Below, one piece after another: positions 42,316-51,567 of a stretch of 64,000 nucleotides of DNA. Below the pieces are notes generated by a model that was not told the DNA's origin, did no database searches, and saw nothing but the letters and a program-made list of their open reading frames with translations. The stretch lies in the NCBI RefSeq assembly GCF_030546575.1, contig NZ_JAUOTN010000001.1, forward strand, positions 124,001 through 188,000, given 5' to 3'. The translations under genes and the position numbers were made by a program. Source of the stretch: Pontibacter coccineus (GTDB taxonomy: Bacteria; Bacteroidota; Bacteroidia; Cytophagales; Hymenobacteraceae). Each line of letters starts with the position of its first letter. Positions within the stretch are counted from its first letter, which is position 1.

Positions 42316-45300
42316 ATGCTTCATTTCTTTTTTAGTCAGCCCGATACAGTTTACGCCGTACAAACCGCAGCGGAACTAAATTCTTCAGACATTCCCAAAC
42401 TCGAATGGCTTTTTGGAAATGCCGAATTAAAGCAAGAGAGCAACCTGGAGGGCTTTTTTGTGGGTCCCCGCGCTGCCATGATCACGCCCTGGAGCACCAA
42501 TGCCGTGGAGATCACCCAGAACATGGGCATCGAAGGCATTATCCGGATCGAAGAATTTGCCGTCGTAGCGGCGGAGTTCACGGATTTCGACCCGATGCTG
42601 TCGCAAAAGTACAAGGGGCTGGATCAGGAAATCTTTACGATCGACATTCAGCCGGAGCCTGTGCAGCCCGTGGAGGACATTTCGGCTTACAACAAGCAGG
42701 AAGGACTGTCGCTGAGCGAGGAAGAGGTGGATTACCTGAATAAGCTAGCTGAAAGGGTTGGCAGACCGCTGACTGATTCTGAAGTATTCGGCTTCTCGCA
42801 GGTGAACTCCGAGCACTGCCGCCACAAGATCTTCAACGGCAAGTTTGTGATTGATGGTGAAGAGAAACCTACTTCACTCTTCAAGTTGATCCGCAAAACA
42901 TCAGAGACACACCCGAACGATATCGTTTCGGCTTACAAGGATAACGTGGCCTTTATCAAAGGGCCGGTGGTGCAGCAGTTTGCCCCCAAGCGTGCCGATG
43001 TGCCTGACTATTATCAGGTGAGAGATTTTGAATCGGTTATCTCCATCAAAGCAGAGACACATAACTTCCCAACGACTGTAGAGCCTTTCAACGGTGCCGC
43101 TACAGGATCAGGTGGTGAAATCCGCGACCGTCTGGCTGGTGGTCAGGGATCGCTCCCGCTTGCTGGTACAGCGGTGTACATGACCGCCTTATCGCGACTG
43201 GAAAAAGACCGCCCTTGGGAACAGGCTACGCAGGAAAGAAAATGGCTGTACCAAACACCCATGGATATCCTGATCAAAGCTTCTAACGGAGCTACTGATT
43301 TCGGTAACAAGTTCGGGCAGCCGCTGATCACGGGTTCGGTGCTCACGTTCGAGCACGACGAAAAAGCAGATGCTATTGAAACTCCACGTAAGCTGGGCTA
43401 TGACAAAGTGATCATGCTGGCGGGTGGCGTTGGTTACGGCAAAGCGAGTCAGGCCCAGAAAGGTCACCCGAAAACAGGTGATAAAATCGTGATCCTGGGT
43501 GGTGAGAACTACCGCATCGGTATGGGCGGAGCAGCTGTATCCTCAGCTGACACCGGCGAGCACGGCTCAGGTATAGAACTGAACGCCATCCAGCGCTCCA
43601 ACCCGGAAATGCAGAAACGCGCCGCCAATGCCATTCGGGGTATGGTGGAAAGCGAGAACAACCCCATCGTTTCGATACATGACCATGGTGCAGGCGGACA
43701 CTTAAACTGCCTTTCGGAACTGGTGGAAGAAACAGGCGGCAAAATTGACCTGGACAAACTGCCGGTTGGCGATCCTACCCTTTCAGCCAAAGAGATCATA
43801 GGCAACGAGTCGCAGGAACGCATGGGGCTGGTGATTGGCGAAAAAGATATTGAAACCCTGCAAAAGATAGCAGACCGCGAACGTGCCCCCATGTATACCG
43901 TGGGCGACGTAACAGGCGACCACCGCTTTACCTTCGAGTCGGCCTCTAATGGTCAGAAACCGATGGACCTGGAGCTGAGCGACATGTTCGGCAGTTCGCC
44001 TAAAGTGGTGATGAACGACAAGACGGTTGACCGGGAATACCAGCCGGTAACCTACGACGAAAGCCAACTGCATACCTACCTGGAGCAGGTGCTGCAATTG
44101 GAAGCCGTGGCCTGCAAAGACTGGCTGACGAATAAAGTAGACCGTTGTGTGGGAGGTCGTGTGGCGAAGCAGCAGTGTGCTGGTCCGCTGCAGTTGCCGC
44201 TCAATAACTGCGGTGTGATGGCACTGGATTTCCAGGGCAAAGAGGGTGTTGCCACTTCGGTAGGCCACGCTCCTATTTCTGCCCTGATCGATCCGGCTGC
44301 GGGTAGCCGCAATGCCATCGGCGAATCGCTCTCTAACATCGTTTGGGCTCCTATGAAAGATGGTTTGCAAAGCGTTTCGCTTTCTGCCAACTGGATGTGG
44401 GCCTCCAAGAACGAAGGAGAAGATGCTCGTCTGTACAAAGCAGTAGAGGCCTGCTCTGAGTTCGCGATTGCCCTGGGCATCAACATCCCGACGGGCAAGG
44501 ACTCGCTTTCGATGAAGCAGAAGTATAAGGACGAAGACGTGATTGCGCCAGGTACAGTGATCATCTCAGCAGCTGGAAATTGCAGCAACGTGCGCCAGGT
44601 GGTGGAGCCGGTGTTGCAGCACAATGGCGGCAATATTTATTACATCAACCTGTCCAATGACAGCTTTAAGCTGGGTGGCTCTTCTTTTGCGCAGGTCCTC
44701 AACAAGATCGGCAACGAAACACCGGATATCACCGATGCGGCCTTGTTCAAGAACGCGTTCAACACGCTGCAGCAGCTCATCAAAGCAGACAAGATAGCCG
44801 CAGGCCATGATATTGGCAGTGGCGGTCTGATCACGACCCTGCTGGAAATGTGCTTTGCGGACAATAACCTGGGCGCCTCCATTGATCTCACCTCGCTGGG
44901 CGAAGCCGATAGCATCAAAGTGTTGTTTGCCGAGAACATCGGTGTGGTATTCCAGGCTTCGGCCGAGGTGGAAGAAACCCTGCATGCGAATGAAATTCCT
45001 TTCCATAAAATAGGTATAGCCACCTCTTCTGCCACGCTGGAACTGAAGAACGGAAGCGATGCCTATACCTTCGACATCGCCCAACTGCGTGACACCTGGT
45101 TTAAGACTTCCTACCTGCTGGACATCAAACAAAGTGGCCCGCACAGCGCCCGGGAGCGTTTTGAGAACTACAAGAAGCACGAACTGAGTTATACCTTCCC
45201 GGCCGGATTTGACGGCAAAAAGCCAGCGATCGACAGCTCGAAGCCAAGAATCAAGGCAGCTATCATCCGCGAAAAGGGCAGTAACTCGGAGCGTGAAATG

Positions 45301-45996
45301 GCCAACGCCATGTACCTGGCCGGCTTCGACGTGAAGGACGTGCACATGACGGACCTTATCTCGGGAAGAGAAACGCTGGAGGATATCCGCTTCATCGGAG
45401 CCGTGGGTGGCTTCTCTAACTCAGACGTGCTGGGTTCTGCTAAAGGATGGGCCGGTGCCTTCATGTACAACGAAAAAGCGAAAAATGCCATCGAGAACTT
45501 CTTTAAACGCGAGGACACACTTTCAGTAGGTATATGCAATGGCTGCCAGCTGTTTGTGGAGCTCGGCTTCATCACGATGGGGCACGACCAGAAGGCGCGC
45601 ATGCTGCACAACGTGAGCCAGAAACACGAAAGTATCTTCACTTCCCTGACTATCCAAGAAAACAAATCGGTGATGCTTTCGAGCCTGGCCGGTGCCACAC
45701 TGGGGGTTTGGGTATCGCACGGAGAAGGTCGCTTTAGCTTGCCGCATACCGAGGACAAGTACCAGATCGTTTCGAAGTACGCCTACGAGACGTATCCGGC
45801 CTGCCCGAACGGCTCTGACTACAACACCGCCATGATCTGCGATGAAACCGGACGCCACCTGGTGATGATGCCGCACATCGAGCGCTCGCTCCTGCAGTGG
45901 CAGTGGGCGCACTACCCGAAAGGCCGCCACGATGAAGTATCGCCTTGGATGGAAGCGTTTGTGAACGCCAGAAAATGGCTGGAAGCGAACCAATAG
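42316..45996 (+). CDS. purL: Phosphoribosylformylglycinamidine synthase, single-chain
   Basis: A protein of about 1226 residues; the large PurL form that fuses synthetase and glutaminase. It converts FGAR, glutamine and ATP to FGAM in de novo purine synthesis. Marks: the linker FSQVNSEHCRHKIFNGKF, the ATP-binding ETHNFPTTVEPFNGAATGSGGEIRD, the second half with NAIGESLSNIVWAPM, and the C-terminal class I glutaminase with nucleophile C1074 in VGICNGCQLF and the HGEGRF histidine. The ATG at 42316 is chosen from the promoter position. It is monocistronic, with its own terminator. Confidence 0.97.
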   Translation: MLHFFFSQPDTVYAVQTAAELNSSDIPKLEWLFGNAELKQESNLEGFFVGPRAAMITPWSTNAVEITQNMGIEGIIRIEEFAVVAAEFTDFDPMLSQKYKGLDQEIFTIDIQPEPVQPVEDISAYNKQEGLSLSEEEVDYLNKLAERVGRPLTDSEVFGFSQVNSEHCRHKIFNGKFVIDGEEKPTSLFKLIRKTSETHPNDIVSAYKDNVAFIKGPVVQQFAPKRADVPDYYQVRDFESVISIKAETHNFPTTVEPFNGAATGSGGEIRDRLAGGQGSLPLAGTAVYMTALSRLEKDRPWEQATQERKWLYQTPMDILIKASNGATDFGNKFGQPLITGSVLTFEHDEKADAIETPRKLGYDKVIMLAGGVGYGKASQAQKGHPKTGDKIVILGGENYRIGMGGAAVSSADTGEHGSGIELNAIQRSNPEMQKRAANAIRGMVESENNPIVSIHDHGAGGHLNCLSELVEETGGKIDLDKLPVGDPTLSAKEIIGNESQERMGLVIGEKDIETLQKIADRERAPMYTVGDVTGDHRFTFESASNGQKPMDLELSDMFGSSPKVVMNDKTVDREYQPVTYDESQLHTYLEQVLQLEAVACKDWLTNKVDRCVGGRVAKQQCAGPLQLPLNNCGVMALDFQGKEGVATSVGHAPISALIDPAAGSRNAIGESLSNIVWAPMKDGLQSVSLSANWMWASKNEGEDARLYKAVEACSEFAIALGINIPTGKDSLSMKQKYKDEDVIAPGTVIISAAGNCSNVRQVVEPVLQHNGGNIYYINLSNDSFKLGGSSFAQVLNKIGNETPDITDAALFKNAFNTLQQLIKADKIAAGHDIGSGGLITTLLEMCFADNNLGASIDLTSLGEADSIKVLFAENIGVVFQASAEVEETLHANEIPFHKIGIATSSATLELKNGSDAYTFDIAQLRDTWFKTSYLLDIKQSGPHSARERFENYKKHELSYTFPAGFDGKKPAIDSSKPRIKAAIIREKGSNSEREMANAMYLAGFDVKDVHMTDLISGRETLEDIRFIGAVGGFSNSDVLGSAKGWAGAFMYNEKAKNAIENFFKREDTLSVGICNGCQLFVELGFITMGHDQKARMLHNVSQKHESIFTSLTIQENKSVMLSSLAGATLGVWVSHGEGRFSLPHTEDKYQIVSKYAYETYPACPNGSDYNTAMICDETGRHLVMMPHIERSLLQWQWAHYPKGRHDEVSPWMEAFVNARKWLEANQ

Positions 45997-46020
45997 GTAT
46001 ACCGCTTTAAATAACTTGAA

Positions 46021-46055
46021 AAAGGCGCTCCGGAATTAACCGGAGCGCCTTTTTT
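46021..46055 (+). terminator. Rho-independent terminator of purL
   Basis: A perfect 13-bp stem AAAGGCGCTCCGG / CCGGAGCGCCTTT with an AATTAA loop, followed by T residues. It lies 24 bases after the purL stop. Confidence 0.95.
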
Positions 46056-46365
46056 ATTCTTAGCTTTCCATCGCCAGGCTTTTACTATTACACTGCTCAG
46101 TTGTTCCCAAAAAAAAGCAGGACTCCTAAGAGCTTTGAGGTTATTTCATTCTAAAAAAACTCTTTCAAAGCTCACTGTCATTCTGTTAAGAAACCTGGTC
46201 AGAGGGGTGATAAACCTATGCTACTTGTGATTAAGATTCCTTCGGAATGACAAAAGAGTTGAGCGAAATAGCGCCCCTCCATGGGCGAACTCCCTGGCAT
46301 GAAACACCCCTCTGCGCTCCCCTCAAGGGGAGAATTCTCTGGAGTGAAACACCCAGGTATAGCGA
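46056..46365. other. Intergenic region with dispersed element
   Basis: No gene. It holds repeat copy 2 (46176-46252) and a run of short CCCCTC/GGGGAG words (46273-46335) with CCCCTCAAGGGGAG at 46319-46332, a small hairpin. Confidence 0.4.
46176..46252. repeat. Dispersed TGTCATTC...GAATGACA element, copy 2
   Basis: Exact 8-bp terminal inverted repeats TGTCATTC (46176-46183) and GAATGACA (46245-46252). The inner right part AAGATTCCTTCGG resembles copy 1 at 31725-31900. Noncoding, 77 bases, likely a nonautonomous mobile repeat or REP relative. Confidence 0.55.
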
Positions 46366-47040
46366 TCAAATCCCCTGCAACTGCTGCATATAAGAAGCGC
46401 CCACTGGCACTTCATTTCCTTTGATGCATACCTGGTGGCGCTCGATTTTGTCGATCTGCTTTTTGGCCACAATGTACGAGCGGTGCACCCGTACAAAACT
46501 GTCGGCAGGCAGTTGCTCGCTCAGTTCCTGGATCGTCATGCGCGAAAGTAGCTTCTTGCCTTCCAGCACGAAAGTCACGTAATTGCCCGCCGCCTCCAGG
46601 TATAGGATCTCGTCGTAGTAGACCTTCACCTGCTCGTAACCGGTTTTCAGGAACAGGTAGTCCTTGACCGGAGCCGTTGTGCCACGCAATTGCAGGAGTT
46701 CCTGGGCTTTGTTGCAGGCTTTCACAAACCTGGGCAGTGAGAAGGGCTTTAGCAGGTAATCCACCGCATCCAGCTCAAAGCTCGTGACAGCGTGTTCAGA
46801 ATAAGCGGTCGTGAAGATCACCATCGGCTTTTTCGACAGACTGGTCACAAACTCCAATCCGGAGATATCGGGCATCTTAATGTCCAGGAACAGCAGGTCG
46901 ACCGACTCATTTTGCAGGAACTCCAGCGCTTTGAAGGCATCCGTGAAACAACCCAGCAGCTCCAGGTAAGGCACCTTGGCGGCATGCGCCCGCACCACTT
47001 CCAGCGCCATCGGTTCGTCGTCTATTGCTATTGCTCTCAT
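46366..47040 (-). CDS. LytTR family response regulator
   Basis: A 224-residue two-domain regulator. The receiver domain has D7-D8, phospho-acceptor D53 (LLFLDIKMPDISG) and the LLKPF lysine. The LytTR DNA-binding domain covers about residues 125-224 (YILEAAGNYVTF-like YLEAAGNYVTF, FVRVHRSYIVAKKQIDKIE). It is paired with the LytS-type kinase gene 43 bases upstream. The target is unknown; the neighbouring ABC stump suggests it once controlled a transporter. Confidence 0.94.
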   Translation of the reverse strand: MRAIAIDDEPMALEVVRAHAAKVPYLELLGCFTDAFKALEFLQNESVDLLFLDIKMPDISGLEFVTSLSKKPMVIFTTAYSEHAVTSFELDAVDYLLKPFSLPRFVKACNKAQELLQLRGTTAPVKDYLFLKTGYEQVKVYYDEILYLEAAGNYVTFVLEGKKLLSRMTIQELSEQLPADSFVRVHRSYIVAKKQIDKIERHQVCIKGNEVPVGASYMQQLQGI

Positions 47041-47083
47041 GCTTGCTGCTATACCTTAACTTCTATACCTGCTTTAAATATAC

Positions 47084-48601
47084 TTACAATTGAAGGGTGA
47101 GGTGCACAAAAAACTCTTCCGGTGTCTCCCGGATGATCAATTCATGCCTGTCCGGGTACAGCAGGTCGAGGCGTTGCTTCACGTTTTTCAGCCCGATGCC
47201 CGACTTGTCCTTCTCGGGATCCTGCTCTGACTTGCGCTGTTTGCTGTTGTACACATCAAAATACAGCTTATTCGGGTCACTATGCAAACTTATTCTGATC
47301 CAGGATTTGTGCTGCAGGCTGATGCCGTGTTTGAACGCATTCTCAATAAACGGAATCAGCAGCATGGGGGCAATGTGCTTGTTGCTGACTTCATCCGCTA
47401 TCTTGGTCTCGATGGTGATGTTGGGCGAAGACGAAGTGCGCAGCAACTGCAGATCGATGTAGTTGCGGATGTACTCGACCTCGCGGGAAAGCAGGATTTT
47501 CTGCTGGTGGTTTTCGTGCAGCATGAAGCGCATCATGTCGCCCAGCATCTGTATACCTTGTGCGGTACGCTCGCTGTTCTCCTGCAGGGCCGTGCCGTAC
47601 AGGGTGTTCAGGGCGTTGAAAAGAAAATGCGGGTTGATCTGTGAGCGCAGGAAATCCAGGTTGGCGCTTGTCGTTCCCAGCTCTTTCTTCAGCACGAACA
47701 TCTCTTCCCGCCCCTTCATCTGGCGCTTGAACAGGAACCACACAAATGGCGCCGTCACTACCAGTTGGAAAAGCGAGTTGAAAAAGCTCAGGCCAAAGGC
47801 ATTGTCCTCGTCATGAAAGAAGAGCAGTAGCAGAAACGCGACTGGCAGATAGGCTACGATCACGACCACAAGTGACACCAGCAGGTACTTCCGGAGGGGG
47901 CGCTTTGACTTGAGTGCGTTCGGGATCAAAAAATAGTAAGCACCACAATAAAGCATTAAGGCACTCAGGGAAAGTATCCCCAGGGTCACCGTGATATCCT
48001 GATCCAGGTTGAACACCATCAACAGAAACACACTTACCATCCAGATGATGAAGGCGGTGAGCGTTTCCCGGTTAATAAACCTATACCTGGCCGAGATGGC
48101 CGTAGCGTTCGACAGCAGGTAGAGTCCGCTGTATTTGATAAAGGTATAGATTCCCACCAACAGCAACAGGAACAGGGTATGCCGGAAGCTGTCCTGAAAG
48201 ATCAGGTCGTAGTCCTGCTCCCCTGGATAATACCAGTTGATCAGATAGCTTTTGGTGTAGGTATCGAGCACGCCCGACACGAGGCTGTAGGTCAGGTATA
48301 GGCCCAGCAGGAGCAGGGAATAAAGAGGCACACGTACCTTCTGCATCAGACTGGGTATAATCCTGTAATTGAGCAGCAGGAAACCCAGGTATAGCAGGGT
48401 ATAGCGGATGAGCTGTGGCCAGAAATGGTGCTTATAGAAACGATAGCCTATCCCGGCATCCTCAAAATCCCACCTGTAGGAATCGTGTGAGGTGGAGAGC
48501 GAGAAGATAGAGAAAACAAAAATGGCAGTAGCCACCCAGAACTCTATTTTAGAAGTCTGGAGCGGTTTTGCGAAGTGGTGGTCTAGTGTCATATCATGCA
48601 T
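47084..48601 (-). CDS. LytS/YehU-type sensor histidine kinase
   Basis: About 505 residues from ATG 48601 (MHDMTLDHHF); a TTG at 48637 would add 12 residues. About eight hydrophobic helices occupy residues 20-300. The kinase domain follows a short coiled coil and has the H box QINPHFLFNALN and the N box LLIPFIENAFKHGIS, with KSGIGLKNVKQRLDLLYP as the G box. It lies 43 bases upstream of the LytTR regulator gene and forms a two-component pair with it. Confidence 0.93.
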   Translation of the reverse strand: MHDMTLDHHFAKPLQTSKIEFWVATAIFVFSIFSLSTSHDSYRWDFEDAGIGYRFYKHHFWPQLIRYTLLYLGFLLLNYRIIPSLMQKVRVPLYSLLLLGLYLTYSLVSGVLDTYTKSYLINWYYPGEQDYDLIFQDSFRHTLFLLLLVGIYTFIKYSGLYLLSNATAISARYRFINRETLTAFIIWMVSVFLLMVFNLDQDITVTLGILSLSALMLYCGAYYFLIPNALKSKRPLRKYLLVSLVVVIVAYLPVAFLLLLFFHDEDNAFGLSFFNSLFQLVVTAPFVWFLFKRQMKGREEMFVLKKELGTTSANLDFLRSQINPHFLFNALNTLYGTALQENSERTAQGIQMLGDMMRFMLHENHQQKILLSREVEYIRNYIDLQLLRTSSSPNITIETKIADEVSNKHIAPMLLIPFIENAFKHGISLQHKSWIRISLHSDPNKLYFDVYNSKQRKSEQDPEKDKSGIGLKNVKQRLDLLYPDRHELIIRETPEEFFVHLTLQL

Positions 48602-48676
48602 AGAACAATGATAAATGAAAGGGTTGAGTATAAACAATAAATGTGATGAATGCGGCTGATTTTGTGACGGATGATA

Positions 48677-48925
48677 CTAGAACAGGGTATCGAGTATAAA
48701 CTGCAGCAATTGAGCCAATTGCCCTGCTACATCGATGTCTTCGAATAAGAGCTGCCCCTCGTCCGGCCCTTGCAGCGTGGCCAGCAAGCACATCAGCGTA
48801 TGCTGCATCTTCCCGCTCGTCCCCAGCAGGGTGCACAAACAGAGCAGTATCATCAGATTGATACCTTTCAGGGTCTGCACCCCATTCAGATAGTTCCTGG
48901 AGATATTCCGGATCGTTAATTCCAT
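48677..48925 (-). pseudogene. Decayed N-terminal stump of an ABC transporter ATPase
   Basis: An 82-residue frame that begins like a CcmA/YxlF-type ABC ATPase (MELTIRNISRNYLNGVQTLKGINL) and continues LLGTSGKMQHTLMCLLATLQGPDEGQLLFEDIDV. Normal relatives read LLGPNGAGKSTLM at the Walker A site; here the phosphate-binding Gly-Lys-Ser/Thr is lost, and the Q-loop, signature and Walker B parts are absent. It is therefore a truncated, mutated remnant. It lies just upstream of the LytS kinase gene, where such ABC genes are often found. Confidence 0.75.
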
Positions 48926-49231
48926 CTTTTCGTTCGTCTATTCTTATCCTGCTTCGTGTTGGCCACTACTTAGCTGGCCTTAACAGGTATAAGATTAGGA
49001 AACTGAACACAGGAGGTCAACTAAAAGTGATGAACCACCAGAAAGATGTGATAAACCGTACGAGGAAGCGGTCTGGTGACTCCTTTGAGCGTACCAGTTT
49101 GTTATACAGGAGGATTTCCGACACGTGGAGCATAAAAAAACCGCTCCAGCATTGGAGCGGTTCTGATAACGAAAAGTGCGTGGGGCTATACCTTATACCT
49201 GATTCAAGTCAGGGCCATACAAACCCTTGCC
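48926..49231. other. Intergenic region between ABC stump and HAD gene
   Basis: Contains the minus-strand terminator at 49132-49162. A weak plus-strand frame begins at 49030 behind AGGAGG, but it runs into the HAD gene antisense and has no protein-like composition. Nothing else seen. Confidence 0.4.
49132..49162 (-). terminator. Terminator of the sphingolipid/inositol lipid operon
   Basis: On the minus strand AACCGCTCCA-ATGC-TGGAGCGGTT (49139-49162), a 10-bp stem, followed by a T tract (A run at 49134-49140 on the plus strand). It lies 70 bases after the HAD stop and marks the end of the long operon. Confidence 0.92.
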
Positions 49232-49861
49232 CTATACCTGGTCTACACGCACCCACCGCATGCCGGCGGCCTCTGCAGCCTGCACGCCGGGCTCGCCGTC
49301 CTCGAAAACAAGACAGCGGTCGGGTGCTACACCCAGCTTTTCTGCCGCCAGCAAAAACGGGTCGGGAAACGGTTTGCCTTTTGCTGTGTCGCCAGCGCAC
49401 ACCAGCACTTCTACCAGATGATCGATCTGTAGCACCTCCAGCGTTTTCCGGATCATCTTCGTCGTCCCTCCAGATACCACGCCAATCTTCACCTTGCCGG
49501 CATGGGCCACCAGGTGGTCTACCACAAACTGCACAGGCTTTGTTTCGGCGATGAACTCGTGGTAAAACAACTCCGATTTGGTCTGCTCAAAGGCGATGGG
49601 GTCGAAGCTGCTTCCATACCGCTTGTTGATCTCAACGACCACGGCAGGTATAGGAAGTCCGGCAAACTCATCTACAATGGCAGGGTCAATCGTGACGCCT
49701 TGCCCTGCAGCCACTTTTACATAAGTCTCCTTATGCGCCTGCATGTTATCAGCCAGTGTGCCATCGCAATCATACAGAAAGGCCTGGTAGTCACCTGCTG
49801 TTAGTTTGAGTAGCGCTTCAAAGGAACGCTTGTTTTGTATGGCAAGTTGATCTTGAGTCAT
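49232..49861 (-). CDS. HAD family phosphatase (beta-phosphoglucomutase-like)
   Basis: A 209-residue HAD subfamily IA hydrolase. Motif I is LYDCDGTLADN (D31 nucleophile, D33), motif II VVSGG, motif III the GKPFPDP lysine and motif IV VFEDGEPGV. The cap is helical. It ends the lipid operon, 37 bases after the PAP2 gene. Possible roles are removal of phosphate from inositol phosphate or from a lipid intermediate, or sugar-phosphate housekeeping. The substrate cannot be told. Confidence 0.9.
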   Translation of the reverse strand: MTQDQLAIQNKRSFEALLKLTAGDYQAFLYDCDGTLADNMQAHKETYVKVAAGQGVTIDPAIVDEFAGLPIPAVVVEINKRYGSSFDPIAFEQTKSELFYHEFIAETKPVQFVVDHLVAHAGKVKIGVVSGGTTKMIRKTLEVLQIDHLVEVLVCAGDTAKGKPFPDPFLLAAEKLGVAPDRCLVFEDGEPGVQAAEAAGMRWVRVDQV

Positions 49862-49898
49862 GTTGTGGAGATTACGTTTTGCCTGGTCACAGGCGTTG

Positions 49899-50864
49899 TT
49901 AGCGGATGGCGGCTACGAACCGCCCGATGGCCCTGCTCACAGCCCCTTTGCTGGCCACCAGCCAGTTGAATAAGAGGATGCCGCATGTAGCACAGACTAT
50001 ACCTGCCAGCACATCCAGCACATAGTGGTGCGAGGTATAGACCGCCGCAAACCAGATACCCACCGTGATGATGGTAAAGAGCACTTTGGCAACTATTCCC
50101 AGTTTGTTCTTCAAGGCATAGTAGAGCACGATGAGCGGATAAGCGGAATGCAGCGAAGGCATGGCTGCAAACACATTGGAGCCTTTGACATACAGCGAAT
50201 GAAACACCGTAACACCAAAGAACGCATCGAAGCGCACCAGGCCTGCCGTGTTGCCCGGCGTGGTGGCGATAAACTCAAAACCATGCAGCTGCACGTACCA
50301 GGGCGGCGCAGCCGGGTATAGGTAATACACGACAAAGCCGAGCAGGTTGACGAGCAGAAAGGTCAGCGAGAAGTATACGAACTGCTGCCGGTTCCAGAAG
50401 AACAGAAAACCCGCAAAGGCCAGCGGCACCGGCACCCAACTGAGGTAAAAGATCCCGCTCAGCACGTCCAGAAAGGTATGGCTGTTTAACTGCCAGTATT
50501 CATTGGGAGTCAGTATAATACCGCCGTCACGTATCCCAAACACGACTTTCTCGGCGTTATACAAATCCTCAATGTGCACGGCGTTGAACCAGTAGTTCGG
50601 GAAGGCTTTCATGTAGTCGTACAGTACCCAAAACACAATAAAGACCGAGAAACCGGTGATGAACTTACGGGTGATGGGCGTGGCAAAATACAAGGCATTC
50701 GCCAGGCCGATCAAAAACAGCTGATCAGTTTTGAACCCCACTAGCAAGTAGGACAGCAGCAGGTAGCCCACCGATAAGGCGGCCAGTGCCAGTATTTCCC
50801 GGCGCGATACGCCCTTCTTCTCCCCTGCCGCCTCAGTTGTTGTACGCATGTTATTCTTTGTCAA
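49899..50864 (-). CDS. PAP2/Aur1-like phosphotransferase, candidate inositol phosphorylceramide synthase
   Basis: A 321-residue integral membrane protein with six or more helices. Two active-site motifs of the lipid phosphatase/phosphotransferase family are clear: AMPSLHSAYP (general acid/base region) and YTSHHYVLDVLAG (His and Asp). The layout resembles yeast Aur1 and the Aur1-like enzymes of Bacteroides, which move phosphoinositol from PI to ceramide with release of diacylglycerol. The neighbours supply both substrates (ceramide and PI), which supports that role. A plain PAP2 phosphatase is the alternative. It follows DUF4833 by 126 bases. Confidence 0.85.
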   Translation of the reverse strand: MTKNNMRTTTEAAGEKKGVSRREILALAALSVGYLLLSYLLVGFKTDQLFLIGLANALYFATPITRKFITGFSVFIVFWVLYDYMKAFPNYWFNAVHIEDLYNAEKVVFGIRDGGIILTPNEYWQLNSHTFLDVLSGIFYLSWVPVPLAFAGFLFFWNRQQFVYFSLTFLLVNLLGFVVYYLYPAAPPWYVQLHGFEFIATTPGNTAGLVRFDAFFGVTVFHSLYVKGSNVFAAMPSLHSAYPLIVLYYALKNKLGIVAKVLFTIITVGIWFAAVYTSHHYVLDVLAGIVCATCGILLFNWLVASKGAVSRAIGRFVAAIR

Positions 50865-50990
50865 TATCAGATCCGAAAACTTTGTCCCGCAGCGCCGGGC
50901 TCACCGTAGCCTGTTTTAATGACGAAAAAGAGGTGTGACTTCCGGAGATTCTTCCGCCAGGCTGACACGAAATTAAATTTCATCAGTAAG

Positions 50991-51551
50991 CTAAGGTTTA
51001 AAGCGACCTGTCACTGCCTTGCCGGTAGCAGCGTCATGGCCGCTCAATTCCACGTACACCACGTTGGGCACCCAAAACGTACCGCCTTCTATGCGCACGA
51101 ACACCCGATTCAGGATCGCTTCTTTCTTATTGATCGTGGTATAGACGTGGAACTTACCATCCCCTGCCTTGCGCAGGTATAGGGGTAGCTTTCCATAACT
51201 CACAAACTTCAACTCGTAATGGTCCTTGCCCAGCTTTTTGGTATTCAGACCATAGGCGAACTTACGCTGTATGTAGTTCAGTTCCTTGCGCTCTCCCCCA
51301 TCGGCATATCGGATCCAATAAGTGTGTACCGGCTCTGTTTCGTTCAGTGCTCCCTGTGTTGTCCGGTTCAGTTCGTATACCACCGTGTTGGCGTTGGGGT
51401 CGCGCTGCACGTAAAACAACAGTCCTTTGATGCCCTTCGGCACCGGTAGCGTGTCGGCCTTTGCTTCTGCCATACCTACCACACTGTTGGCACGGGCGCT
51501 GCCTATACCTGCGTATAAGAGCAGGAATGACAGGTAAAATAATTTTCTCAC
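50991..51551 (-). CDS. DUF4833 protein, exported
   Basis: A 186-residue protein with a signal peptide (MRKLFYLSFLLLYAGIGSARA). The mature part (LLFYVQRDPNANTVVYELN, EPVHTYWIRYADGGERKELN, QRKFAYGLN) matches the Bacteroidota DUF4833 family, predicted all-beta and periplasmic. No function is known. It sits in the lipid operon 16 bases after the CDP-alcohol transferase gene, so it may bind or chaperone the lipid product; this is an inference. Confidence 0.8.
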   Translation of the reverse strand: MRKLFYLSFLLLYAGIGSARANSVVGMAEAKADTLPVPKGIKGLLFYVQRDPNANTVVYELNRTTQGALNETEPVHTYWIRYADGGERKELNYIQRKFAYGLNTKKLGKDHYELKFVSYGKLPLYLRKAGDGKFHVYTTINKKEAILNRVFVRIEGGTFWVPNVVYVELSGHDAATGKAVTGRFKP

Positions 51552-51567
51552 GTTGTTATGCTCTTTC

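Noticed and set aside
44566..45345. 259-codon minus-strand frame inside purL
   Set aside because: PurL is continuous and complete on the plus strand; the reverse frame has no motif.
49027..49554. Plus-strand frame with AGGAGG upstream
   Set aside because: It runs through the terminator and antisense into the HAD gene; Arg/Pro/Ser-rich tail is typical of noncoding translation.
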